A stretch of 22,923 nt of DNA from Gnetum montanum (lineage: Eukaryota > Streptophyta > Gnetopsida > Gnetales > Gnetaceae). The translations under genes and the position numbers were made by a program. How positions within the stretch are numbered: the first letter of the stretch is position 1; every line of letters begins with the position of its first letter. Location of the stretch: positions 378,735-401,657 of the forward strand of contig MNCI01029653.1 of NCBI GenBank assembly GCA_015680685.1, read 5' to 3'. Below the pieces are notes generated by a model. It did no database searches. It had not been told where the DNA came from and saw only the letters and a list, made by a program, of their open reading frames with translations. Shown piece after piece: positions 1 through 8,899 of this stretch.

Positions 1-1052
1 TCCCTTCTTTCCGATTGTCTAATGATATTTTGTCCTGCTTCTCGAGTTGTCAACACTCTATCTCCAATAATCTCGATATATTCTCCACACTTTTTATGCA
101 TCCATTCCAACATCTTATTAATCTTTTCCTTGACTTCCTCTAATGATTGTTGTACCAGCAAAGATGGTTCTTTCTCCTTGTGATAAGTTGATTTCTCCTT
201 TTCATGCTCATGGACCTTTGTTAAGTTGAGATCTTGGTCCTATTGATGTTTTTAAACATTCTCCCATCTAGCCATTTCTCCTTCCTCTTTTGCTATCCGC
301 TTAATAAGCTCTTGGACTTGATGGGTTCGTAGTTCGTATAGTTCACCTTGGGCATACATCCCTAGGGTTTCTCTTGTTGCATCACGAAGCCTATCAATGA
401 TATGGTACATTAGCCTTTCCTCGAAGAACTCATGGCCTAAACAGTTGTTTAGCAGTGCATAATATCTTTCCAAGGCCATGTCCAAGGGTTTATGTTGTGC
501 TTGTTTCCACTCTTGGATTTTCTTCCTCAAGGCTGATACTCTTGTGTAGGTTTGATATCTTTTGCTAAAGAGTTCTACCAGTGTTGACCAACGTCATATT
601 GAATTTGGTTTTAATGATCTATACCATACTTTTGCTTGGCCAACGAGTGTCATAGGGAAGAGCTTGAGTTTTTGCCAACCGTTATCAATGTTGTTCCATG
701 CACAAGCATCGTAGAAGGCTTGTAAATGTTGATGCGGATCTAAGTCATAGCCTCCTGAGAAATTAGGGAAGCTGTTTAAATTGAGCTTGGGTAGACAGCT
801 CTCTTTACGATGCCTACGGGAGATTCGAACAACCTCTTGTATTTGCGTTAAGCTTGTAGTGGCTAGTAGGGGTTCATCATCATCGAGTAAGTTATGCTTT
901 CATGCATTGGGATGACGTTGCTTTCATTTATGTTTATAAGAAACCCTCATCTTGGGTTGCGTACTCCAATCTTCATTGTCATATAATTCGTTGGTTCTCC
1001 AATGAACTTCCTCACTAGATGTGGCATTGTTATAGTCTTGTAGGAGAGCCAT
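1..1052 (-). pseudogene. gag: Gag relic of element A (Ty3/gypsy, OTA branch), C-terminus off window
   Basis: This is the capsid precursor of an LTR retrotransposon, which would form cytoplasmic virus-like particles. The chosen ATG (1052-1050) lies 109 bases downstream of the primer-binding site. From it one frame continues to the window edge, about 350 codons, broken by five stops: TGA at codons 43, 51 and 153, then TAA (254-252) and TAG (242-240). The Retrotrans_gag core is clear at about codons 85-200: FSGGYDLDPHQHLQAF, then LKLFPMTLVGQAKVWYRSL, then FSKRYQTYTR and an EWKQ helix. This matches the family pattern of a DP..HL motif followed by LFP..L...A..W. Zinc knuckles and pol would lie to the left, outside the window. 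No frameshift is needed, so the copy is moderately young. Family assignment is firm; the exact start is likely but not certain. Confidence 0.85.
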
Positions 1053-1161
1053 GGTTGTGAAATTGTGTGTGAATTTTTATAATATTTCTTTTTAAAAGAT
1101 ATATCATTAATTCCTATACAACGACCTTGTATGATATAACTAATCTAGATAACTAGCATCG

Positions 1162-1179
1162 TCCCCAACAACAACGCCA
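1162..1179 (-). other. Primer-binding site of element A (tRNA-Asp type)
   Basis: Read on the minus strand this is TGGCGTTGTTGTTGGGGA, one base after the LTR end. The complement of the plant tRNA-Asp(GUC) 3' end is TGGCGCCGTTGCCGGGGA, as used by Athila and Tat elements. All four differences are C to T. The tRNA sequence is from general knowledge. Confidence 0.8.
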
Positions 1180-1313
1180 ATGATGAGTGGCAAGGTACCC
1201 CTACAATCAACCATACGAATACGAGTGTTACACGCGCGATCCAATCGAACTTTGTAGATGGACTAGTTGTGGCATCTAGATAGTTAGCCTTAGGTTGCAA
1301 TTTGTTGTCTTCC

Positions 1314-1360
1314 CACCTAGACTAGTATTAGCTTTGTCATGTATGGTTTAGTCCAGAGTG
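1314..1360 (-). other. U5 hairpin of LTR A
   Basis: On the minus strand the 5' arm CACTCTGGACTA (1360-1349) pairs with the 3' arm TAGTCTAGGTG (1324-1314). There are eleven pairs including one G-U, plus one bulged T, around a 24-base loop. Equivalent hairpins sit at the same place in LTRs B, C and D. Confidence 0.65.
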
Positions 1361-1730
1361 AGGTGTATGATGTGGGTTCTAATCTAATGCTACTCCTGAA
1401 GGCAATGGAAAATAATATTCACTAAGCTAAGAGAGAAAGGATGAGAGAGACTCTAATTAGCCTAAGTGAGATGAGAATCTGTTCCTTGATTATCCATACA
1501 CATCTTAGACTTTGTGCATGAATACTACTGGTATTACCAAGCACAGATCCTAGGTACACTACTGGGTTACCAAGTAATCACACTTAAATGGTTGTAATCA
1601 AGTCGTACTCATTCCGCGTTTAACAGGAGTTTAAGGGTGAGAAGAGATTAACTAAGAAAGTAGTAAATAACAATTAAATAATTAATTAATTAAACTAAGT
1701 GAATGCTGCAATGATGAAGTAATCTCGATC

Positions 1731-1736
1731 TTTATT
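1731..1736 (-). terminator. Polyadenylation signal AATAAA of LTR A
   Basis: AATAAA on the minus strand lies about 175 bases downstream of the TATA box. It is followed by GATCGAGATT, which is shared with LTR C. It probably marks the end of the R region. Confidence 0.5.
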
Positions 1737-1908
1737 TTCGGTCATGTGCGTGTCCAAGTACGTCACACTCGAATAAAGGATGTCGTACAATTACATTCAC
1801 CACACTACGGGCATACACTGGGAGGAAAAGGGTTGAGAGGAAAAAATAGAAACTAAAATCAAAACATAACTCTAAAAACTAACTCCTAGAACAAGGAAAG
1901 TTGCCTCT

Positions 1909-1916
1909 TATTTATA
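1909..1916 (-). promoter_or_regulatory. TATA box of LTR A
   Basis: TATAAATA on the minus strand lies about 150 bases inside the LTR and about 10 bases downstream of an 18-bp palindrome. LTRs B, C and D carry the same octamer at the equivalent place. Confidence 0.8.
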
Positions 1917-1924
1917 AAAATTTA

Positions 1925-1942
1925 GGCTGCGATATCGCAGCC
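1925..1942. promoter_or_regulatory. Perfect 18-bp palindrome in U3 of LTR A
   Basis: GGCTGCGATATCGCAGCC is its own reverse complement. It sits just upstream of TATA and shares the GCGATATCGC core with LTR D. It could be a dimeric transcription-factor site, which is an inference. Confidence 0.6.
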
Positions 1943-1959
1943 CATGCGATATGGTGGCC

Positions 1960-2056
1960 CCGATAACTAGGCTCCAATAACTAGGCCTGCCAAACCATGT
2001 ATCTTGTATCAAGGCTTCGATAACAAGGCTTCAATAACTGGGCCTAGCAGACCATG
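1960..2056 (-). repeat. U3 direct repeat in LTR A (40 bp, period 57)
   Basis: Copies at 1960-1999 and 2017-2056 match at 33 of 40 positions. Each contains two shorter sub-units built on CGATAAC or CAATAAC followed by (T/A/G)GGC. Such reiterated U3 motifs usually act as enhancer modules in LTRs; no function is shown here. Confidence 0.6.
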
Positions 2057-2064
2057 ACTCATCA

Positions 2065-2229
2065 CAAACCAAGAGCCCAACTAAACCCTCACATACACCT
2101 GTAGCTAGCAATCTTAGTTTTCCATTTTCCTCTGTATCTAATCTATTCAAGTCCCCTTCAAACCAAACACCCCCCAAGGTGCATACCGTTATGTTAACCC
2201 ATGCAATAACCAATTGGATAAAGTCTAGC
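2065..2229. other. Junction between LTR A and the protease relic of element B
   Basis: No domain is visible in this stretch. It most likely belongs to the gag-pro linker of element B, into which A inserted. Positions 2065-2069 (CAAAC) should be A's target-site duplication; its partner is outside the window. Confidence 0.35.
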
Positions 2230-2690
2230 CACCTTCATAGGAAACTATATGATCCTAGAAGTCCCATTATTTACCTTTAAATTGTTGGAAATGAGCCTTG
2301 TAAGGCACTTCTTGATTTAGGTTCTAGTGTTAATCTGATTTCCCATGAGACGTATAAAGCTTGGAACCTACATCTACCCAAGAAGAGCAACATCCATCTT
2401 GAGTTGGCTGATCAATCCATCATTGTTCCCTTGGGATTGGTGGAGGAGATTGTGGCCACCATTTGTGGGTGGTCCTACCCTACCAATTTCCTAGTGATCC
2501 AAGTGGATAACTGTAAGGGGGACTTCCCAATCATCATGGGAAGGGCTTGGCTGAGCACTATTAATGCATGATTAGGGATCCAAGATCTTTCCCTTAAAAT
2601 CTCTAAATATAATGCATTCAAAAAGATTAAGATGAAGAAATTTCCATGCATCGCGTATAGTGATATAGGGTGCAATTGTGTGTAGAAACT
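2230..2690 (+). pseudogene. pro: Element B retroviral-type aspartic protease relic
   Basis: This domain would process the Gag-Pol polyprotein inside the virus-like particle. The frame beginning about 2281 reads IVGNEPCKALLDLGSSVNLI, with the active-site triplet DLG at 2314-2322. DLG replaces the commoner DTG or DSG, as is typical of Athila-type elements. A second conserved block follows (ELADQSIIVPLGLVEEI), then FPIIMGRAWL, equivalent to the family's I-L-G-R-x-(F/W)-L flap region. Stops occur upstream (TAA before IVG) and after WLSTINA (TAG at 2571-2573). Downstream sequence to about 2960 is the protease-RT linker, in several frames with stops. The gag part of element B is missing from the window, presumably displaced by the insertion of element A. 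Confidence 0.85.
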
Positions 2691-2959
2691 ATGAACTGTT
2701 AATAGTGTATCTATCGAAGCATGTAGTCAATGTGCTAATATATTTGAAATTCAGAAGGGTCTGTACATAATAGCCACAAGCAGAAGAACACCTAGTGGTT
2801 AATAGTTGATCTTGGAAGCATCACACTTTGCATGGAACCCACTAAGAGCCTAACATATGCTTACATGGAAGGCATGGATAGACTAGAGCAAGTTCATCAC
2901 CACCTCTTTGTTGATGAAATTGATTATAACAATTATGGAGAGTAGAGAATTCCTAAGAA

Positions 2960-3850
2960 TTTTAAACAAGATTCCCTTGAGTTGAAAACTCTACCTACCA
3001 GCATAAAATATGCATTCTTAAAAAATGGAAAACTGTTAACAATTAATGTAAATCTTGCTCCTAAAAAAAAGGAGATGTTGTTGAATGTGGTCAACAAATG
3101 GCCAATAGACTTTGCTTGGTCATATCCCAAACTCACAAGGATTGATCCTAGGATATGCTAGCATTGTATCTACATTGATCTAACCATGAAGCCAAAGAGA
3201 CAACTGTAGTAGTGGTTGAACCCAAATTGAAGCAAATTGTCTAAGAGGAAATCAGAAAACTCCTTGAGGTAGGGTTTATCTATCCCATTGCGAATAGTGA
3301 GTGGGTTAGCCCACTCGTGATTGTGCCAAAGAAAGGTGGCAAGTGGTGGGTTTGCATCGATTTTCAGCTATTGAACATGGCAACATTCAAAGATCACTTT
3401 CCGTTGTCATTTGTGAATCTAGTGTAAACACTATATCTAGGCATTGCTATTACAGTTTTCTATATGGTTATAGTGGCTATAACCAAATCTAGATCATGCC
3501 AGAGGATCATGTCAAAATAATGTTCATGAGTCTATGGGAAATTTTTGCATATCAAAAAATGCCTTTTGGTCTATGCAATGTCCCTGCCACATTCCAACAC
3601 CTAGTTTTGAGTATTTTTTTAGTAGAAAATTGATAGTGGAGTGGAAGCCTTCATGGATGACTTCTCCACCTATAGGGCTACATTTGAACAAGCCTTGGAT
3701 TGTCTTGAGTAAGTGTTGAAAAGATGGGTGGAGACCAATCTTCGACTTAATTGGTAAAAGAGCCATTTGAAGGTTTAAGAGGCTATTGTGTTGGGGCATA
3801 GAATTTCACAAGAAGGTATTGAGGTCAATCCTAAAAAGATTAGGGTCATC
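2960..3850 (+). pseudogene. pol: Element B reverse transcriptase relic (Athila-like)
   Basis: Reverse transcriptase copies element RNA into DNA. The pre-RT motif LKTLPTSIKYAFLKNGKL is at about 2980, followed by KWPIDFAWSYPKLTRIDP. RT proper shows EEIRKLLEVGFIYPI (about 3245), SEWVSPLVIVPKKGGKW (about 3298) and VCIDFQLLN. The region around 3410-3530 is badly scrambled, and the usual SGYNQI and F..MPFGL segments survive only as out-of-frame traces. The catalytic box is intact as FMDDFS (3650-3667), the F-M-D-D form usual in Athila. VLGHRISQEGIEVNPKKI follows at about 3790. There are more than ten stops and at least two frame changes, so it cannot make protein. Confidence 0.9.
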
Positions 3851-4470
3851 CAAGGAATTACCCATCAACTAGAAATTGTAAAAGATGTCTAATCATTCCT
3901 TGAACATAGTGGTTGCTATTGAAGATTCATAGAGAATTTCTCTAAGATCACAAAATCATTGGTTGAGCTAACAAAAAAAGATGCTACATTTTTTTGGAGT
4001 AAGGAATGTGAAAATGCATTCCAATAGTGGAAGGAGAAACTTGTAGAAACTCTAATTCTATGAGCACCAGACTAGTCTAGACCATTTCATGTCATGACAA
4101 ATACATCAAATTATGCCTTGGGAGCTGTCCTTATGCATTTGGATGATAAGAAACATTCATATTATAGCCATTGCATAAGCTGAAGCATTGTGGGCATACA
4201 ACTAAATTACACCATCATAGAAAGAACTAATGATGGTGGTATACGCTCTAGAGAAGTTCAAGCACTATGTGCTTGGCTACAAGGTGTTTGTGCACACGAC
4301 CCACAGTGTAATTCACTTCCTGATGAATAAGCCAACGATGAACCCCCATGTCATACAGTGGTTGATGATCTTTCAAGAATTCAATCTTATTATGGTAGAT
4401 CAAAAGGGAACTAAGAATGTGGTATTGACCACTTGTCTCAGTTGAGATGGAACAACAAAGAGGAAAGCTT
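3850..4470 (+). pseudogene. pol: Element B RNase H relic
   Basis: RNase H removes the RNA strand during reverse transcription. SFLEHSGCYXRFIENFSKI (about 3896) is the RT connection. The RNase H core begins at about 4080 with RPFHVMTNTSNYALGAVL, where the family has CDAS, so the first catalytic Asp reads Asn. After a frameshift near 4190, the open stretch 4230-4445 reads ALEKFKHYVLGYKVFVHTTH, then QWLMIFQEFNL and KGTKNVV. This matches the usual ALEKFRHYLLG...TDH...RW...LQEF sequence. The D of TDH reads T, a second catalytic-site loss. Order and spacing match normal gypsy Pol. Confidence 0.85.
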
Positions 4471-5800
4471 ATTGTCTGATCAGTTTCCTAATGAAATCCT
4501 CTTTGCTAAGGCTATAACTGAATAATTGCCCATTGAGCCTAAATGGTACAATGACATTCTCACCTATCTTCTCACTTAGGAGATGCCATAAGAGCTGGAC
4601 TATTGAAAAAAATAACAGTTTCTTCATTAGGTGAAATGCTTCATAGAGATCAACGAGCATCTCTACAAGGTGTGCATTGATGGCTTGGTTTGCTAGTGTG
4701 TCCCTAAGGCTAATAAATTGCATGTTCTCTAGGATGCTCATGAGGGTCCTTATGGGGGCCACTATGCAAGGAGATGCACAACCATCAAGATCTTGATGGT
4801 AGGATATTACTAGCCAAAAATTTTCAAGGATGCTCACAAATTTGTCAGCTCTTGTGAACCTTGCCAATGTGATGGTAGAATGATCGCTTGAATGGAGGGA
4901 TCTCAATAGTGGATTCAACCACTAGAACCCTTCGACATCTAGGTCATTAACTTCATGGATCCCATCACACCCATGTCAAATGGAAATGCGTACATCATAG
5001 TCGTGGTTGACTATTGTACAAAATGGGCAAAAGTAACAGTCATCATCAACTATACATCTTCTACTGCTACTCAGTTTACACAAAATATTGTTGTAAATAG
5101 GTTTGGTGTGCCATGTGCATTAATTTCTAATAATGGAACCCACTTTACAAGCATTACCTTTTAAAAGCTCATGCAATACATGGAGGTTGAGCATAAATTA
5201 ACAACACCTTATCATCCCCAAGCCAATGATCAAGTCGAGGTTACAAATAGGGAAATCAGTAAGATCTTAACTAGAATAGTTAGAAAATATAGGAGGGATT
5301 GGAGCATGAAACTCAACAATGCCCTCTGGGCCTACCACTCAACATGGAAGCTTCCTATAGGCTACTCTCCCTATGAGCTGGTGTATGAAAAATTGCTAAC
5401 TCTTTCTATTCAATCCAAGCTTTATACACTTTCAATAGCATGTGAACTTAACCTTGACTTAAGTCTAGCATAAAAAGAAAGATTAATGAATCTAAACTTG
5501 CTAAACAAAAATCAATTGGTGGCTTTGTCATCTAATGAGTTACACAAGGCATTTAATAAAAATCACCATGACCTTAGAATTAGAAAAGTCAAATTTCAAC
5601 CAAGAGATCAATCCTCTACTGGAACCCCACACATGTACCATAATAAACCAAGTTCCAAACATTGTGGGAAGGCCCTTATATTATTTCTAAAACTTTTTCT
5701 TCTAGGGCCATGATGATCTATAAACTTGAGAGCCCAAATAAGAAACAACTGATCAACATGCAACAAATTAAATCTTTCCATCAGTATAAGGAAACCAATG
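4470..5800 (+). pseudogene. pol: Element B integrase relic
   Basis: Integrase joins the cDNA to the host chromosome. The HHCC zinc-binding segment is at about 4720-4870 (DAHEGPYGGHY, then SCEPCQ), with all four ligands present. The catalytic core follows: DPITPMSNGNAYIIVVVDYC (about 4955) holds the first Asp. At 5129 the family's SDNGTHF reads SNNGTHF, so the second catalytic Asp codon has become AAT. The Glu is kept in QVEVTNREI (about 5235). ALWAYHSTWKLPIGYSPYEL completes the core at about 5320. A C-terminal GPY/F module, WEGPYIISKTFSS, is readable from TGG at 5665 in another frame. Stops and frameshifts separate the pieces. The open reading frame on the opposite strand at 4469-4918 is only the antisense of this region. 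Confidence 0.9.
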
Positions 5801-7450
5801 TTTGCAACACCTCCTCAGATGGACAACCATTCTTGATTTTTCAAATCTCCTCCTTTCAACTTAGTCATGATGGAGATGGCCATCCATGCTAACCATTATA
5901 GTTGCTCCTTAGTTTTTCATCTTTTTTTTACACATTATTTTTACAATTTTTTGTTTTATGCCTTTTTCTTCTTACATTTTTTTGTATTTACTTTATTAAT
6001 TTTTTCCTATTTTTGTTTTGCAACATCGTTAGTACATTTTATTTTTCTTGAATATTTTACAATTTCTTATATGTGTTTCTTTATTTTGGTGTGATTTTAT
6101 TATTATGTTTTAATAATAACTTGCCTTATTACCAACTGGGTATAGTGTGGTTCACTTAATGTGGCATGTGCTATCTAGGTATTTGATTGTTAGTGTCTAG
6201 ATTCTAGCTTTAAATTTTGTTACTAATAACTAAGACATGGTTTCCTTTTCATAAAAAGGTAGTGAGTTCATGTCATCCATCCATCCAAAAACTCTATGGT
6301 GTGTCTAATTTTGGAAGTGTGAGGTCCCTTTTCATTAATAAAAATTTAATGAACTTGTGACCTTGGTAGTTTCCAAACTTGGAAATGATTCAAAAGTTTG
6401 AACAAGGTGTGACTTTAAGGGGACTCAATACTCTTTGTACTCTTCTACTTAATTGGGTGCATTGGTGTTTTCATGGATTTCTTATCATTTTGTGTCAACC
6501 AATAATAGGAAGTTGAATAAGTCTTTGCATGGTGTGGTTCCCTTTTAAAAAAATGATGGTAATTTAAAGCACACCCCTTAGAAAAAATAAATGGACTACA
6601 AGCATTGGTTATGGGACTAGAAAGACATGTTACCCATGCCTGAAGGTCTCCTCTAACTAAGGCCCTTTCTCACTTCCTGCTTCTCTTTTCTTCTTAAATA
6701 AGGAACGGTGATTATTCTATGTGAGCACTCTTGTGTCTCAAGGGGGTGGATTGGTCTTAGAGTGGTGATGTGAAGTCACTAAACATGGTTGGTTTTGGTT
6801 TAGACTAAGAATGAATTTTATCAAGTCATTTAACCACAAAATTTGCAAGGGACTTCATGTGACCTTAATCAAGAACTCCATTCCACTTTCTCTCTCTCAT
6901 CCATCTATGCTTTCATTACATCACCTTACTACCAGTGTTCATGTATTTATTCAATGTCTTGATTTGATGTGTAAAAATTCTTAGGTAGTTGCTTCTAGGT
7001 TTTTGTACTTAACTATCCATAACCATTAATCACCCATGGGGCCTATGGACTCCTTGATTTGAAGATATTGAAGGGTAACAAAGGGCATGTGCCTGCTTTG
7101 GGAAGGATGCACTTGCATACCTTTTGGTTGGGTTAGTTAATTTCTTTATCCTGAGGCATTCTCACAATCAAATTCTTTTGTGTGCCCCATTAATGACATC
7201 TAGTTGTACACATCTTCATAATGTTTTTCAGTGAAATCCTCTTTTTTTCTTTCTGTTATTGTGAATTCTTTAATCCTCTTCAAACATTTTATTGTATTTG
7301 GGCTTTTCAAAATTTAATAATGAATTGCTTATCCATTTCACCATATTTTTTAGTCTTCCTAAAATGCTATTAAAAGAATCAATTCACCATAATCACAACC
7401 TAGCCAAGTGTAACTGCCAATGAGACTAGGTGCCAAAAAGCTATAAGTTA

Positions 7451-7471
7451 CACATTTTATGCTAAAATGTG
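7451..7471. other. Perfect hairpin, 9-bp stem, 3-base loop
   Basis: CACATTTTA (7451-7459) and TAAAATGTG (7463-7471) are exact reverse complements around TGC. It lies in the 3' spacer of element B. Function is unknown. Confidence 0.6.
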
Positions 7472-7607
7472 ATTTTGTTATGATTGTAGTGGGAAGCGTG
7501 GACTAGAGGCAAGAGCAACAACACCATGCAATGAGGCCCCTTCATGATCATTAAATCTTCCCACTCATTCTTTAGCTGCTAGAGGAGTTGGATGTCATTT
7601 TTGGCTA

Positions 7608-7637
7608 GGGTGTTCAATTCTATTATCATGAACACCC
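7608..7637. other. Perfect hairpin, 9-bp stem, 12-base loop
   Basis: GGGTGTTCA (7608-7616) and TGAACACCC (7629-7637) are exact reverse complements. It lies 170 bases upstream of the polypurine tract of element B. Confidence 0.55.
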
Positions 7638-7800
7638 AATTTTGTAAAAGATTGTAAATCCATACAGTTGGACACTTAGAATCTGTCTGTTTTGTTTGAG
7701 TCAGTTTGCATGTCAATCAATAATTCCATACCTTCCCAATATTTTGTAAGAGACTTGTTCCTCCTTTTGTTCACTCAAGGACAACTTTTTATTTAATCAT

Positions 7801-7807
7801 GGGGGTA
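7801..7807 (+). other. Polypurine tract of element B
   Basis: GGGGGTA lies immediately before the 3' LTR, the position from which plus-strand DNA synthesis is primed. It follows the GGACAACTTTTTATTTAA motif typical of plant gypsy 3' ends. Confidence 0.65.
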
Positions 7808-7909
7808 TGATGAATTGCATATTTGATATTGGAGCCCTGATATCAAATACCTGATATCAGGGACAAGAGGCAATGTTGAATATCTGATATTACAAGATGT
7901 GTGCTGGCC

Positions 7910-7917
7910 TATAAATA
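7910..7917 (+). promoter_or_regulatory. TATA box of LTR B
   Basis: TATAAATA lies 102 bases into the LTR, downstream of repeated TGATATCA palindromes (about 7838-7861). Confidence 0.75.
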
Positions 7918-8087
7918 TAACACTTGGGCGCATGGTTTGGGTCATCTTTTGTCATAGTGTAGCAAAGCTATTATAGTTTTTCTTCCCCAAAGTTAGAATA
8001 TTTTCCCAAGTGCCTATAGTAGAAGTCATTGAGTGTATGGATCTTTGTTTGAGCACTATTGTATCTTAGCACAACAATGTGTGTGGC

Positions 8088-8093
8088 AATAAA
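8088..8093 (+). terminator. Polyadenylation signal AATAAA of LTR B
   Basis: It sits in the context GGCAATAAAGATGAGC, nearly identical to LTR D (21998-22003), about 175 bases after TATA. Confidence 0.7.
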
Positions 8094-8428
8094 GATGAGC
8101 ATTCTAATAAACCTTGCAGAATTTTGGCTAGATTAAATATTTCCTTCATGAATTTAATGTTTTTAGAAATGTTATTTAATGTTTTCAATAATGTTTCCTT
8201 CATGCATGATGCTTGGTAATCCTAGTAATGCTTAACATTTAGTAATCCAGCAATGTTGTACGTGTTCAAGATGTGTACGGAAAGTGGGATCAAATACTTA
8301 TTTTAGGATTAGTTAGAAAATACTTAATTATTTAGATTAATTAGAAAATAAATTACTTCATTTCCTTTAGCTTTTATTTTAAGCACTCAAAATATAAAAC
8401 ATAAAAATAATAAAAATCATATGCCTCG

Positions 8429-8467
8429 ATTACACTTTATCTTACCTTTGCATATCACAAGTGTAAT
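8429..8467 (+). other. U5 hairpin of LTR B
   Basis: ATTACACTT (8429-8437) pairs exactly with AAGTGTAAT (8459-8467) around a 21-base loop. The stem can be extended by G-U and C-G pairs. CCTC precedes it and GGGAAGACAATG follows, as in LTR D. Confidence 0.65.
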
Positions 8468-8614
8468 TGGGAAGACAATGAATGATTGGTAGGGAAAGTT
8501 TACTTCCTAGAGACTAGTGTACCAGAAGACATAGAGTCCATGGAATTTGACTAGATCATGCATGAACTCTTAGTGATTTATATGGTTGAGCATAGGGGTA
8601 TTCATCGCTCATCA

Positions 8615-8899
8615 CTATAGTTATCTGTGTCATCACTAGCAATCTCATGATAATATCAATACTTCCTATAAAAAAGATCCATTTCTAGTCTCTTAAATTG
8701 ATCCATTTCTATAAAATGAATGTGGTGATAATGTGATCTTTCCTAATCAAAAACACATTTCCTCTTAAAGTATCCATCCTTAAGAAAACTGTTAGAAGTA
8801 GAGAATACCTCATAGGTATTTGAGTATATTGATCTTTGCTACTTTAAGGTTTGCATTATTGAGTAGAAGAAGAAAAAGTTGAGGAAGTGTTGCTTTATC
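8615..8899. other. Remnant between LTR B and the readable gag of element E
   Basis: No protein similarity is readable here. It contains a short direct repeat, GATCCATTTCTA, at about 8668 and 8700. It is probably the decayed 3' part of element E gag, with the left edge marking the insertion point of B. Confidence 0.3.

Larger units (their letters stand above)
1181..2064 (-). repeat. 5' LTR of element A
   Basis: This 884-bp LTR reads TGATGA...TCATCA on the minus strand. It abuts the primer-binding site at 1179 and precedes gag, so it is the 5' LTR. It contains TATAAATA (1916-1909), AATAAA (1736-1731), a TGCCCGTAGT box (1813-1804), the U5 hairpin (1314-1360) and U3 repeats (1960-2056). The last bases match LTR D closely, with AGGGGTACCTTGCCACTCATCA-like ends in both. 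The other LTR of this element is not in the window. Confidence 0.9.
5800..7800 (+). other. Long non-coding 3' spacer of element B
   Basis: About 2 kb lie between the integrase end and the polypurine tract with no recognisable domain on either strand. It opens with a T-rich run (about 5905-6100) that yields a spurious hydrophobic frame. It ends with a motif common before plant gypsy polypurine tracts (CTCAAGGACAACTTTTTATTTAA). Athila-group elements often carry an env-like gene or long spacer here, but I see no signal peptide or membrane pattern that survives composition bias. Two perfect hairpins lie at 7451-7471 and 7608-7637. Confidence 0.5.
7808..8614 (+). repeat. 3' LTR of element B
   Basis: This 807-bp LTR runs TGATGA...TCATCA. 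It is preceded by a polypurine tract and has no primer-binding site after it, so it is the 3' LTR of the plus-strand pol to its left. It aligns with LTR D along most of its length: TATAAATA, then GAATATTTTCC plus a TGCC-TAGT box (7996-8027), then GGCAATAAAGA-GAGC, then ATAAACCTTGCAG, then the U5 hairpin and GAGCATAGGGGTA near the end. Most CpG sites seen in D read TG or CA here, consistent with an older, methylated copy. The flanking CTATA (8615-8619) should be one target duplication. Confidence 0.9.

Noticed and set aside
2475-3136. Minus-strand open frames at 2475-2675 and 2933-3136
   Set aside because: They are antisense shadows of the protease and pre-RT relics of element B.
4469-4918. 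149-codon minus-strand open frame
   Set aside because: It is the antisense of the integrase HHCC region of element B, which has clear motifs on the plus strand.
5867-6094. Hydrophobic frame after integrase, a possible env-like membrane protein
   Set aside because: The Phe/Leu/Tyr-rich translation comes from a T-rich tract; there is no signal peptide, cysteine pattern or extended domain.
7808-8614. LTR B as a solo LTR
   Set aside because: Flanks GGGTA and CTATA do not match, and a polypurine tract plus upstream pol make it a 3' LTR.
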